This document shows, piece by piece, positions 53,843 to 64,000 of a stretch of DNA of 64,000 nt. Source of the stretch: Cladophialophora immunda. Lineage: Eukaryota; Ascomycota; Eurotiomycetes; Chaetothyriales; Herpotrichiellaceae. The DNA lies in NCBI RefSeq assembly GCF_000835495.1, contig NW_015622541.1, positions 2,542,001-2,606,000 of the forward strand, written 5' to 3'. Every line of letters starts with the position of its first letter. The first letter of the stretch is position 1. The translations under genes were made by a program, and so were the position numbers. A model generated the notes under the pieces. The model did no database searches. It was not told where the DNA came from and saw only the letters and a program-made list of their open reading frames with translations.

Positions 53843-55385
53843 ATGCAGGACCCGGTCTTGACTGTCTCGATCACCACCCCGCAGTCCTGGGCGCAACAAA
53901 ATGCCATCAAACGACGCCGGATCCCTCGATCACCACGGCGCAACGTCATCTCTCTCAAGCACTTGGATCCCAAGGTGAAGAAGGCCAAGGAAGAGTTCCT
54001 GTCAAAGGCCATCGCAAGTCAATTGCAGATCAAGAGGTCCCCCACCAATGGACTCCAGCTTGATCCTTTCCAAACCTTGCCAATCCCAAGCACCGGCTGC
54101 GTGGGTAGCATGGCCCAATATTGTGAGTGCAATGGCTGACAGTCTCTCCTGCTTCCATCTTGTCTGATTAGATCCAGATGTCCAGGTCTGGGCGCCTCAG
54201 CATGGCACCGCCTTTTCGTTCGACGGCCATTCTAACCCCTATTTGAGCCTGCTCTGGCCCTTTGCTTTGACGTCCGATATCTACTTCGAAGGTCTTATCG
54301 CTCTGTGTCGGGCCACATACCTCGCCACTTCGGGCCAGTCCGCCCGCGGTGATCGACACTTTGTATGGCATCGAGGTAATGTCATGACCAAACTGCGCAC
54401 CCGACTCCAAAACCCTCAACAGTGTTCGGACGATACTACCATCTTGGTCGTGGCGACGTTGGGCACGGTCGATTATATTCTGGGAGATCACACTGGCGCC
54501 TATGCTCACGTTTCGGGCATGAGACAGATGATCAAGCTTAGGGGTGGCATCAAGGGCACTTCCCCTTGGGAACGACTGCTCAGGGCTAACGTCGATGCCT
54601 ACGAGGCCCTGTGGTCCTTTCTGTTTGCGGCAGATTCTACTCCTGACAAGTCAACTCGGTTTTCGGGACAAATTCTGCAAAATGCAGAGTTCCCCGTCTA
54701 CATGGCCCATCCCTTCAAACCAGAAGTCTGTGAGATGTTGTCCAAGTTGCCTCAAGGCTTCTGTGACATTGGGTTGACAGGTGTGCTGTCCTTACAAATG
54801 ATTCGACTGCTATCCCATTTCGCGACTGTAAAGGCGAAGCTGTCGGATACTATTCGAATCGAAGAATTCGGTGTGACAGGGAGAAGGAAGATCCAGACGA
54901 CCCTCGAAGATCTCCATCGACTTGCTACACTGCAAACTACTCCTACAGAGAGGTTTCTATCTCACGGACTGGTGGCATATTGCTACCTGCTGAGAGTCAT
55001 CCATTTTCAAGATCATCTGACTGGTTTCTATGAGACAGCTCTGAAAGCACTGGCAGACATCGCTCTACACCAAACTCCCAGCCACAAATCTCCGGAACGC
55101 AAATGTTACCTCTGGACCAACATGATGATCGGAACAGTCATACAACACGGGCAGATCCGTCCCCGTGGCTGGACGTCGGTCATGGGACAATTCTTGGACA
55201 ACTATGGGGAAGCTCGACAATGGAAGAAGTTGGAAAAAGAACTGAAGATGTTCTTCTTTGAGGATGCTATTCGCCTTCTCGCAAAGGAGGCCTACGACGA
55301 GGCAGTCAGGAGGAAAGAAAGGGGGGAGTCCGAAGAGCGGGATTCGCGTGTGGCCACTATGGCTATCCGGAATGTCATTCTATAG
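53843..55385 (+). CDS. Fungal-specific transcription-factor-domain protein
   Basis: A 497-residue protein from exons 53843-54122 and 54172-55385; the 49-bp intron ends in gattag. The N-terminus lacks a Zn2Cys6 cluster but has a basic region, AIKRRRIPRSPRRN, and a helix DPKVKKAKEEFLSKAIASQL. The rest matches the helical regulatory domain of the C6-zinc-free family common in Pezizomycotina. Visible segments are NPYLSLLWPFALTSDIYFEG, ALCRATYLATSGQSARGD, FVWHRGNVMTKLRTRL and LGDHTGAYAHVSGMRQMIK with RGGI. The frame upstream offers only a TTG, so ATG 53843 (caccATGcag) is the start. A DNA-binding role is inferred from family membership and could be wrong. Confidence 0.82.
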
Positions 55386-57297
55386 ACAAGGACGCCCTGT
55401 GAATCGAACGAAGACACGCCTGATCTAACAATCTTCCATTTGGACTAGCCACGAAATGGCAAGACGCCCTTGACCATCCCAATTTCAATCCGCTATCACC
55501 TCGAGCAGATGGATCGACTTCAAACAGATGCAAATGTTGTCGAAAGTCAATCAACTGGTCCGCAGAGTCTCGAGGCACGAGAAAACCTAAGGTGACTCGA
55601 TGGAGCCAACAACAAAGCTGGCTCAAAGGTGTATAGCCTTTGTTTGGGGGGCTACAACTAATCGCACACCATTACCTCGGCCCCCAGCAAACTTGACCGT
55701 GTCCTTCGGTATGTTCCGGTCATCAATACGCAGGATGTCGCATGGTCTGGCATCATCTCTGACGACTTTCAGTGGTGCTCGCCAACTCTGATCGAAAGCA
55801 CTTTCTGTTCTTTCAAACAGCGCATGCTTTGAGTCGCAGCTCATTACTGCAGGAGTTCTAGTTGGATTAGCGCAGGGAATCACCGAAGCTTTGAATATGA
55901 CGCTCAGCTCGAGAGGTCGAGCAGGCGAGGATCTGATAGCACAATGATGCCCGAAGTCTGGACCATTCGCAATTGTGGCAAATCGACTTGTTCCAAGTCC
56001 CACCCGCCTCTGGCTCTTCCTGTGACGAAACGAAACAAAAGGAGAGTCCTGGCTCATGAGACGTCACACGACTTTTGGGCACAAGCACCTTGTGTGGGCA
56101 GCATGACCCAACAGTTTGACTCTCGACAGTCACACTTGGTCCAAGAGAGAATTCGGGGACCACGATCAAGCAGTCAGCAATTGGCAGGAGCTCTGCGCGA
56201 TTCATTTTTCATCTTCAACCCGGTTTCGCTTGCCAGTCTGAAACGTGAGACTCGGGCACTCCGCTTCCACATGACTGCTGCCCGTCAGCCTTCTGCAACA
56301 TTTATATGACTCCCGAGGTCATTCTGACTCCTCTCGGCCGCAGCCGCCGACATTGATTCCCCGGACGAGCCACCCATTCCCCCCTTTTCACAAAGCGATG
56401 GAGCAAGTCACAACGTTGGGTTTGGTGGGAGGAGCTTAGCGGGAAATCTCCGCTAATCATGCACCCGAGAAATGATTGGATGCATGGGATGGGCGGAAAG
56501 AAGAAAAGGGGGGGGGGACGAATAAGAACGGCAAACAACGTTGCAAAGGGAAAGCCAATAAGCTAGTTGTCATGGAAGCCCGATTGTGCATTTTTCAAAG
56601 GCTTTTTTGGGCCTATAGGTTGGGACTCGATGTTGGATGTGCCCATCTATTCATCGTGCAGGTTATATCTCTTGTTCAGGGGACACCTGTATTTCTCTGT
56701 CGGAAAGGCTCAAAGCAAGGCAAGGAACCGGCAAGCAGGTGCAGCGCGGCAGTTACGGCACACTTTACCAAGACTCCATTGGTACAGAGAGTTCGTCGAG
56801 TTCGGGAGAAGAATACTCGGTACGGGCGTACACCCTCATTAGGCCCGTGATTGTGTAGAAATGATGCACACCCTTCTAGAGGTCCATACACGCTGCGAGA
56901 GCGTGTGAAGTTTATTGCTAGATTTGGTCGCTTGATGGCGTTCTCCTGCTCATGCCATCAAAACCCATACCATACCAGCCTGGGGCTCTGACAAGGGAAA
57001 ACGTCGTGGGGGACAGCATCATCGAAGAGGGGGAAAGGGAGCCAATCTGGGAAATACTGCTGCGAAAGAAACGTCGACTCGAGAAATGCCCAGCTAGTTG
57101 TATGGAATAACTGTCAGACCTGTTTCCCATGCTATGGATACGGCGCTTTCATGGCCTGGCCGTATCTCGACCATGTCTCATGTACGTCCGCTGAAACCTT
57201 GTGTACTTGCATATACGTATTTATGTAGGTAGGTAGGATACACGCTTGGGACTTTTTTTTGGACAGAGAGCAGCACGCCCGCCCTGGCGGCTCGCCG
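55386..57297. other. 1.9-kb intergenic region, one unassigned frame
   Basis: A 144-codon minus-strand frame with a true ATG at 56057 runs to 55623 (begins MSQDSPFVSFRHRKSQRR, ends LVVAPQTKAIHL). It has no recognised domain and I do not call it. A G-run lies near 56511-56519 and a TAGGTAGGTAGG run near 57226. Nothing else is seen. Confidence 0.4.
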
Positions 57298-58618
57298 TTA
57301 TTCCTTCCCGCCCAGCCAGCGGTACACGACCGAGAAGTCCTTGCCCTTGTACTCCTTCTCGGTCTGGTCGTAGACCTCCTTGGCCTTGTCGGCGAGGGCG
57401 AGCTTGGCGCCGGCCTCCTGCGCGGCGGTCATGGCCAGGCGCAGGTCCTTGTTCATCAGGCTGACGCCGAAGCCGCCCTCGTAGCCCCGGGTGGCGGGGC
57501 TGGTCTCGATGACGCCGGGGACGGGGTTGTTGATCTCGCTGGGCCAGCTCTTGCCCGTGGCCGAGTTGAGCAGGTTCGCCAGCGCCTTGGGCTCGATGCC
57601 CCACCGCATGCCCAGGTTCATGGCCTCGGCGCACGCGATGTTGTTGATCGCCAGCGCGTAGTTGTTGGCCAGCTTCCCGCTCAGGCCCGTCCCCTGCGGG
57701 CCCATGTGCCACACCTTCCGGCCCATGAGGAGCAGGATCTTCTCGATCTGCGGGATGTCCTTTTCCTCGCACCCGACCATGAACGTCAGCGAGCCGGCGC
57801 GCGCCCCCACGACGCCGCCGGACATGGGTGCGTCCACGAAGTCGGCGCCCGCCTTGTCCTTGACCATCTTGGCCACCTCGCGCGAGGTGATGGGGTCGAT
57901 CGTCGAGCAGTCGATGAACAGTCTCGACGGCCCCGTGGGAGCTTTGGGGAGGGAAGAGGCGAGGATTTCTTCAAAGACACCCTTGACATGTCGGGGTTCG
58001 GGGAGTGCCGAGATGATATTGTCCTATATGTCGTGAGGACACAACCGTTAGTCTGCACCGTTCTTCTGAGCTGTATCAGGGTTTGTTTTTTTTTTGGGCT
58101 CGAGGTTTTGGAATTGCTTTCAGAGGATTGGCTATAAAAGAAAGGGAAATCATGGCAAGGACAATTCCCGCAAACGGGAAATGTCCCCAACTTAGATCAT
58201 AGATAGAACAAAGTTGCTCATCATGCAAGGGGAATGAGAACCACGGTGCCAAAACTCACCGCATTCTCAACCACCTCCCGAGGGTTCTTTGCCACGACCA
58301 CTCCAGTCGGTGTAGCTTCCTGAGTGAACCTCTCCAGCGCCGCAGCGTTGACATCGTAGACGGTCATCGAGTCCCCTTCGGGGATCTTGGCTCGTAGGTT
58401 CTTCGCCATAGGGTAGCCTTGAGAAGACGTTTTGTTAGAATACAATCCGCTCACATCGAAAGGGGATGGGAACACAAACCCATGGCACCCAGGCCAATGA
58501 AGCCCCATGACGCTTCACGCCCAACTGTGCTGGAAAAGTGCCGCTTGAGGCCATTGTAAAAGGGTTGCGATGGTGAAGCCCGCCGCAGCAGAGCGAGGGA
58601 CATGACAGGCGCCGTCAT
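57298..58618 (-). CDS. 3-hydroxyisobutyrate dehydrogenase, mitochondrial
   Basis: A 340-residue NAD-dependent beta-hydroxyacid dehydrogenase of valine catabolism, oxidising 3-hydroxyisobutyrate to methylmalonate semialdehyde. Exons are 58618-58480, 58417-58260 and 58023-57298. The N-terminus (LLRRASPSQPFYNGLKRHFS) is Arg-rich and amphipathic, a mitochondrial presequence. The Rossmann motif is GFIGLGAMG (glycines 42, 44 and 47, completed across the first splice). The substrate signature FVDAPMSGG is near residue 161, and the catalytic Lys is Lys216 in GTGLSGKLANNYA. The second intron, 236 bp, is the longest in the window, but both ends and the phase fit. Final residues are VVYRWLGGKE. ATG 58618 is preferred; ATG 58603 would still leave a presequence. 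Confidence 0.93.
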
Positions 58619-59059
58619 CGCTGCTGAGCTTGCCTGGTGCTCACATCTGGCATTGGGAGCAACTAACTGCGGCCGATGGACGCAGGTTAAGTGGAAGTTA
58701 GAGTGCGGAGTGTTGGCCGAGGCTTCGACAAATGGATTCGGGGAAAAGCTGGAGCTGCAGGTCAAGAGGCTGGAGCTGGACGCGCAGCTCGAAGAAGGCC
58801 GGTCTTGGCCCGCCGCCAACCGAGATCCGGCGTCGGCTTCGTCTTGGTCTTCGACGTCTCATCTCTCGAACCAGATGCCAGCAGAGTCTATGGGTGTTTG
58901 GGTTGGAAGGAAGAAATTCAATCTACCTGAATTACCACTGCTTTCTAAGACTAGAGAGCATTGAAGAACGAATAGAACCGAGTCCCACAACATGTATGAG
59001 AATAGTGTAGCAAAACAAAGAACCCTCATCTCCCCGAAAGAAACGCTGTAGACATCTCC
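58619..59059. other. Upstream region of 3-hydroxyisobutyrate dehydrogenase
   Basis: 441 bp between two minus-strand genes, holding the dehydrogenase promoter and the 3' end of the Ufo1-like gene. No further feature is seen. Confidence 0.5.
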
Positions 59060-62000
59060 TCAACGCCGTCTAGACTTGCCCTTTCCCTTCCCACTTCCCT
59101 CCGATCCACCACTTGTGGATTTGGAAAGCATGGGAAAGTCTTCGTCCATGGCCATCCGGCTTTGTTCCTCGGCGAGACTCAGTTGCAAGGCAAACTCCAA
59201 GTCATCCTCCTCCTGCACCGCTGCTTTTGCTTTGCTGCTCCCGGCCTTCCCACTTCGCGAAGGCGTACCATGTCTTGAGCCTTTCGCATATCTGATAGGT
59301 ATGTCGAAGTCACTGGCGCTCATCGCAGGGGACGACGATACCTGTTCGCTTTCCAATAGACTCAATCGGAGGGCTTCCTCCAGCTCCGCATCAGCCGCAT
59401 CAGCCGCATTATCCGCACCGCTTTGGGAAGGATTCGGCGAGGCAATCGAGCTGCCGCCATAGGTCTCCTTCCTTTTCCTTTCGTCGCTGGAAAATGCCTC
59501 CTCGCTCAGCATGGTAGCATAAGCCAGTAGCTCTTCCTCGCTTGCCCCTTCGCCCAGGATATTGGTGCCAAATCGCCCGCTCAGACGTTCGAGCTCTTTC
59601 TGCCTGACAAGCTTCTCCCGCTCCATCTCATGCCTTTCATTGCTGATGTAGTCCTTGATCAGTCCACGTCCCGTTGCACTGACCTTCTGGCTGGCTGGCG
59701 TAGAATTGCTGCCACGCTCTGAGCGGCGACGCAGCTGACCCCTCTTGCGCGTCTTGTACGCATCGGCGGCAGTGGAGCTGTAAGACCAGTATCGGACATA
59801 AGATCCCAAGGAAACCATACCCCGCAAGACTGTCGGATCCGGATCGAGGACTATCGCCCCTGCAGCATAGTAATTGTTTCCAACACCCTGCACAGAAGCT
59901 TCGGCTTGAGCGATGCGCCGTCTTGCCCGGTCCGAGAACCGAGAATTGAGCGTCCTGACTGGTTCAGCTGTGGACACCAGAGGATCCCATGCCTGAACCA
60001 GGCCTTCGTTGCCACCATGCACAACGTACAGCGAAGTGAGGGCAAGGGATGCAATCTGAGGAGATTTTGTGTATATAACCCTGACTGGTGAGACGGTGTT
60101 GACAACCTCAGGGCTGGGGGAGAGGCTAGCACGCATGTCCCAAAGCATGACAATGCCAGACATCGTACCGATTCCGAAAAGACGTGCACGGTGGCCAGGT
60201 ATTTCCGAGCTCGAGCTTACCGTCCCAGTATGACCCAGGGGGGATGCAAGAGGAGAAGACGTATTGGAGCCACCAGACATTCCAAGCAGAGGATCCTCAC
60301 TGACGTTCAGGGTTGCGAACTCCGACTCGTCAGAAGCCAAGGCTGAGATGTGAATGTTGCGATGTTCAGCGAACGAGAAGTTCGACAGGTGCCAAATCTC
60401 TCGGGTCCTCGAGCCCAAGTCATCTTGGCTGGAGGTGCGCGACCTGGGGACACTTCTCGGCGCCGGCGAGGAATACGGAGACTGCTGCGTTGGACTTGCC
60501 GTCCCAAAGATCGAAGCCTGCTTGATGGTCGACTGAATGGTGGGCCAGCTGTCCAGCTCCGGATCGACGGCGATCTTGGTCATGCACCTAGTGAAACGGC
60601 GTACCGAAGCCACATTATTCCCATACAAACCACAATCTACGACGAAGACTGACTCCCCTGCATTCGCACCATCGTCGCCAGCGAAATCACAGATCAGTCG
60701 TCGCTGCATATCCCACCCGTTGCAAATGTTCTGAAAGTGCTTTGGTTTGTACCGCAGGAATTCTTCGACCTCTTTGGTTTCAGCGACGATTTGGTCTTTG
60801 CTCAAGCCGCACTCGTCACCCGAGATGCGTGGGCTGTAACTGCCATCAACCTTGGCTGTGCCAAAGGGGTCTGGTTTCGCGGCGCGTCGTGTAGCCTCGA
60901 CCAATGACCATTGTACACTTCTCCCCGTTCTCCAAGCCAGGCGATCAAGCTCTTCGGGCGAAGCTTTGCCGACAAAGTCTGGCCGGGTAGGAGCATCTGT
61001 GAGGTAGAACACCTCTCCGAGAGCATTCAGAACAGTTGCCCAAATTCGATGTGAAGATGATCTCCGAACAGAGAACCTTTCATCGACACAAATTGCAATG
61101 ATTGGGACACCTGGACAGAGGACCCACTTGGCTGTAAGTTCTCCCTTTTCGAAGCGGCGATCATGGACTGGATTGACACCAAGGGCATATGCTGCCAGAA
61201 CTCCATTCGAGAATCCTGCAAGAAAGCCGAATATGCCACTGGTGGCCTTGAGAACAGACTCGGACTTGGCAATCCAGACCGAGCAAACAGCACAGCCGAT
61301 CATGGTTGTTTCAGGGATGCCGAGAGCATGGTTGGCCATCGAGGAGATGGACACGAATCGGCCCCGCTGCTCGCTAGTAGACGTGTAGAAGACACGGCCG
61401 CCAGGACAAGCCTCTCCATACACTTTCCCATAAGGCTGACTGAGATCCATGACATTGGCCATCCCAACCACATTCCCGGGACCCAGACCATAAGGCAACT
61501 CGCCGGGGAACTGATCAGCAAAGTGTTTGAAAGCATCGAAATCCGTCAGGCCCCAGGCGCCCGGTTTCCCACTAGCCGGGTCGCTGACAGTGACAGCTCC
61601 TTGCTCTACAGCCCCATGCATGAACAACGGCTGCTTCTTGTTCAAGCCCACCCCAAATGTAGCGTGCAAATGGCTGACTGGGTAATACAAGCCGGATGCG
61701 TAGGTAGTGACTGCAGCTGCAGCTGCACTGCTGGCGTGACGGGATGCACCGGACCGAGAGATTGCTTCGATTGCGGGCCGGCCGCGGCCTAGAGAACGCA
61801 GCAATCGTGTTCGAAGGATATACTCGCTTCTCCATGAAGAAAGGGCTGACAGCCGCGTGAACGATCTGCGCTGTGCTCTGTCAACATCAGATACCGACTC
61901 TTGTGCCACCTTGCTTGACCCAGCACCCAACGCTTCCGCACCGGGAAAGTATCTGGCAAACGCGATGCGCCACGCGTGTGGTGTGGTGACCAATTTGTGG

Positions 62001-62523
62001 AACCGCTGAGACACGAGACTCATCGAAGACAGCGTCTCTGGGGGGAGGTGAGAGAGAATATGGGTGAGAACCTCTGTAACTTGTTAGAACCTGTTTTGTA
62101 CGAATGTGTCATTCACCTCGTACCATTCGGGAAGTTCTCAATTGAAACCCTCGAAGTCTTGTCTTTCGAAGATGGAATAACCTGGAAGATCATGCCATCG
62201 GATGGTTTCCGATATTGTGTGTGTGCCCTTTCATACTCGTCGATACGACTACCAGGAGAGCCTTGAGAGGAACTGTCTCGACTGCTTATCCATCTGGCGT
62301 TGGAGGACCGTCCACGCTGGGTGCCGCTGGAGTGTACGGAGACATTGTCAAACGGTTCATCTGCATCTGGAGTCGGTTCACTGGGGCTTCTCGTGGAGGG
62401 CAAGCCGCCAGAGGCCTCATGTTCAACGTCTGGAAGTCCATGCTGTGTAGAAGGCGAGGGGAGTTGCTGGGTTGGTTCTACTGAAGTCGCGTTTTGAGAG
62501 GCTTCAGAGGGCGCAGGGTGCAT
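59060..62523 (-). CDS. Ufo1-like F-box / WD-repeat / UIM protein
   Basis: A 1137-residue protein from exons 62523-62124 and 62073-59060 (50-bp intron). The splice completes an F-box, IENFPNEVLTHILSHLPPET then SLVSQRFHKLV, at about residues 127-177, after a disordered Ser/Pro-rich N-terminus. The middle ~700 residues look like a beta-propeller, with WD-like ends such as IVMLWDMRASL and LVQAWDPLVST. Near the C-terminus are three ubiquitin-interacting-motif-like helices: EEELLAYATMLSEEA, AELEEALRLSLLESEQ and DDLEFALQLSLAEEQS. This order is that of yeast Ufo1, an SCF substrate receptor whose UIMs promote its own turnover. The tail is Lys/Gly-rich. Substrates are unknown. Confidence 0.88.
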
Positions 62524-63224
62524 AAAAAGTTTGAAGAGAAAACTGGTTGGATTGTCAAGACTGAGCCAAGGGTTGGGTCAGTCTAAAAGTCTGGCGCAGG
62601 TATGGTTTGAGAGAATCTGTTGTCTATCGTAGAGAGATCAAGCAGAAAGGAGGCGTGTTGTCACTACTGATGAATCTCAGCGGATGATTCAATCTCGGGC
62701 GATAGAAGTAGGCTAGCCACTTTGGAACTAGTCTTGCAGGACACGCTGAATTAACCATTTCAAGGCTGCGCTCATGTCAACATCCCTCCAGCCCGCTCCT
62801 GGTCCTCAATCTGTGTTAAGATACCTACATCTACACCATCTCTGGCCTCACGAGACAGCTGCTCTGGGTACGTTATTCTTGTCTCGGTATACTTTGAAGT
62901 TGAGGAGAAAGGAAGTGTATACAGGCCAATGTCTAAATGGAGGACTATGGTCCTGGATATGAGAGATTAGGACCACTCCAGGAGGTTTTCTTATACCAAA
63001 TTATAGGAATCCGGTGAACACTCTGGCGCAACGGAGATTAGATGATTAGTAGTGCAACCAAGACATCGGCATAGCAGGATCAACACCATCTCTCGGTAAG
63101 GTACAACCTCGACTCAAGCCTGAGGCTTTGCAAGAAGTCATGTCTCCCCACTCTTGCCAAAGATACCCCCACACATTACTACTCAATCACAACTTTACGA
63201 CCTTCTTCCTCCCAGTGGTAAGTC
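62524..63224. other. Intergenic region, no gene seen
   Basis: 701 bp between two minus-strand genes. It includes the Ufo1-like promoter and the 3' end of the acetate transporter gene. No coding frame or repeat is supported. Confidence 0.5.
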
Positions 63225-64000
63225 CTAGGCCTGCTCTTTGGTCGTCTTCTTTCTCTCCGACGCGCCCTTAATCTTTGTGCTCAGATCTCCGGTGGGGAGA
63301 TTAAGGGGGAAGTCGACAGCCATCAGTATCATTGTGAAGAACAAATACCAGCCGAAGACACAGAAAACGAAGACGAATGCCCCGGCAGCCTGTTTATCAA
63401 TTAGTCTATCTTCATGCGGTAGACCGTTCTCGGAAACACTTGAAGACACAAACTGTGGAAATTTCTGTTCCCAGCCGTTGTTCCGCGCAGTCGAGTGATA
63501 TCTTAAACCACAATGAGTAACTTACCTTTTGACACTTTCCAGCAATGGCTGTCTTTCCTTCTGCCATCGTCCAATAGGTAGCCATTAACATAATGAAGGC
63601 GAGATCAATGAAGAAAAACACCAAGACAAACGTGATGTTTGTCCTCAGTGAAGCCACCAGGAAGAAGAAGGTCACAAGAGCCATAACCATGAAGAAGAAT
63701 GCTGTTAAAGTGATCATCAGCAGAGTTGCAGATTCTAGCAGAGGGATTCTCACCGAAGCTCGAGTAGAACTGTTCGGCGCCACCAGGATGGGTAGTGTAG
63801 TAGGCCTGCGCGTTAAAATCGGGCTGGAGTGTGGCTCCCATTGCTAACCAGAAGGCGCCTTGAAAAGAATGGTGTTAATTGGTCCCTCACCTCGAAGACA
63901 ATATCTGACAACAGCTGCATAGTCATTTGGCTTACCATAGCAAGCGAAAACAACAAAGGGAAATGTATTGCCAATGATGAATTCCAGCACACAGCCTAGG
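63225..64000 (-). CDS. GPR1/FUN34/YaaH acetate transporter (3' part, runs off window)
   Basis: C-terminal part of an AceTr-family monocarboxylate transporter (Ato/Ady2/AcpA type), taking up acetate or exporting ammonium at the plasma membrane. Visible exons are 64000-63936, 63858-63754, 63701-63526 and 63389-63225, with all junctions in phase. Family motifs are LEFIIGNTFPFVVFACYG, the FWLAMGATLQPDFNA loop, YSSFAFFFMVMALVTFFFL, LVFFFIDLAFIMLMATYW and the final helix FVFCVFGWYLFFTMILMA. It ends with a charged tail GASERKKTTKEQA. The conserved N-terminal NPAPLGL motif lies beyond the window edge and could not be checked. Confidence 0.92.

Noticed and set aside
55623..56057. 144-codon minus-strand frame with true ATG
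   Set aside because: No family resemblance and no supporting context; kept only as a note under the intergenic entry.
57221..57772. 183-codon Gly/Arg-rich minus-strand frame overlapping the dehydrogenase gene
   Set aside because: It is a GC-rich out-of-frame translation of the dehydrogenase exon.
1..64000. Secondary-metabolite gene cluster or CRISPR-like array
   Set aside because: No polyketide synthase, peptide synthetase or terpene synthase motif and no spaced direct repeats were seen anywhere in the window.

Overview
The window is nuclear DNA of a filamentous ascomycete (Pezizomycotina). The evidence is spliced protein-coding genes with short introns (mostly 48-77 bp, GT..AG, often with a CTAAC/CTGAC-like branch site), pyrimidine-rich leaders, and typically fungal families: Zn2Cys6 and fungal-specific transcription factors, GT71 and Anp1-type mannosyltransferases, a GPI-anchored wall protein, COP9 subunit 5, Ase1, Mvp1, Noc1 and Kap114. 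A eurotiomycete is my best guess, but that is inference. Exon boundaries were read by eye. In every multi-exon gene called as intact the exon lengths sum to an uninterrupted reading frame.

Layout. Positions 1-9.7 kb are an accessory block: the 5' part of an MFS permease of the Dal5-like ACS family, a CapA-like metallophosphatase of bacterial type, an alpha/beta hydrolase convergent with a Zn2Cys6 regulator, and a second regulator-like gene. A 2.2-kb gap with only fragments follows. From 11.9 to 31 kb the content is mainly core: GPI-anchored protein, Noc1/Mak21, AAAP amino-acid transporter, SnoaL-like protein, Anp1-type mannosyltransferase, Dcc1, a hypothetical secreted protein and Kap114/importin-9. 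At 31.4-32.5 kb lies a broken F-box-like gene, followed by the sorting nexin Mvp1.

Positions 35.1-41.1 kb form an unusually long gene-poor stretch, then a conserved orphan gene, then another empty 2.7 kb. From 45 to 64 kb there are csn5 and ase1 (divergent), an Mnn2/GT71 mannosyltransferase, a fungal-specific regulator, mitochondrial 3-hydroxyisobutyrate dehydrogenase, a Ufo1-type F-box/WD/UIM protein, and the 3' part of an acetate transporter that leaves the window.

Functional themes: two Golgi mannosylation enzymes and a GPI protein point to the cell wall; Noc1 and Kap114 to ribosome biogenesis and nuclear import; Csn5 and the Ufo1-like protein both belong to cullin-RING ligase control; Dcc1 and Ase1 to chromosome cohesion and the spindle midzone. 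I saw no convincing tRNA, rRNA, CRISPR or intact transposon, and no clear evidence of a previously undescribed multi-gene system. The best leads are the CapA/hydrolase/regulator block, the decaying F-box gene, and the gene-poor region with its 18-bp palindrome.
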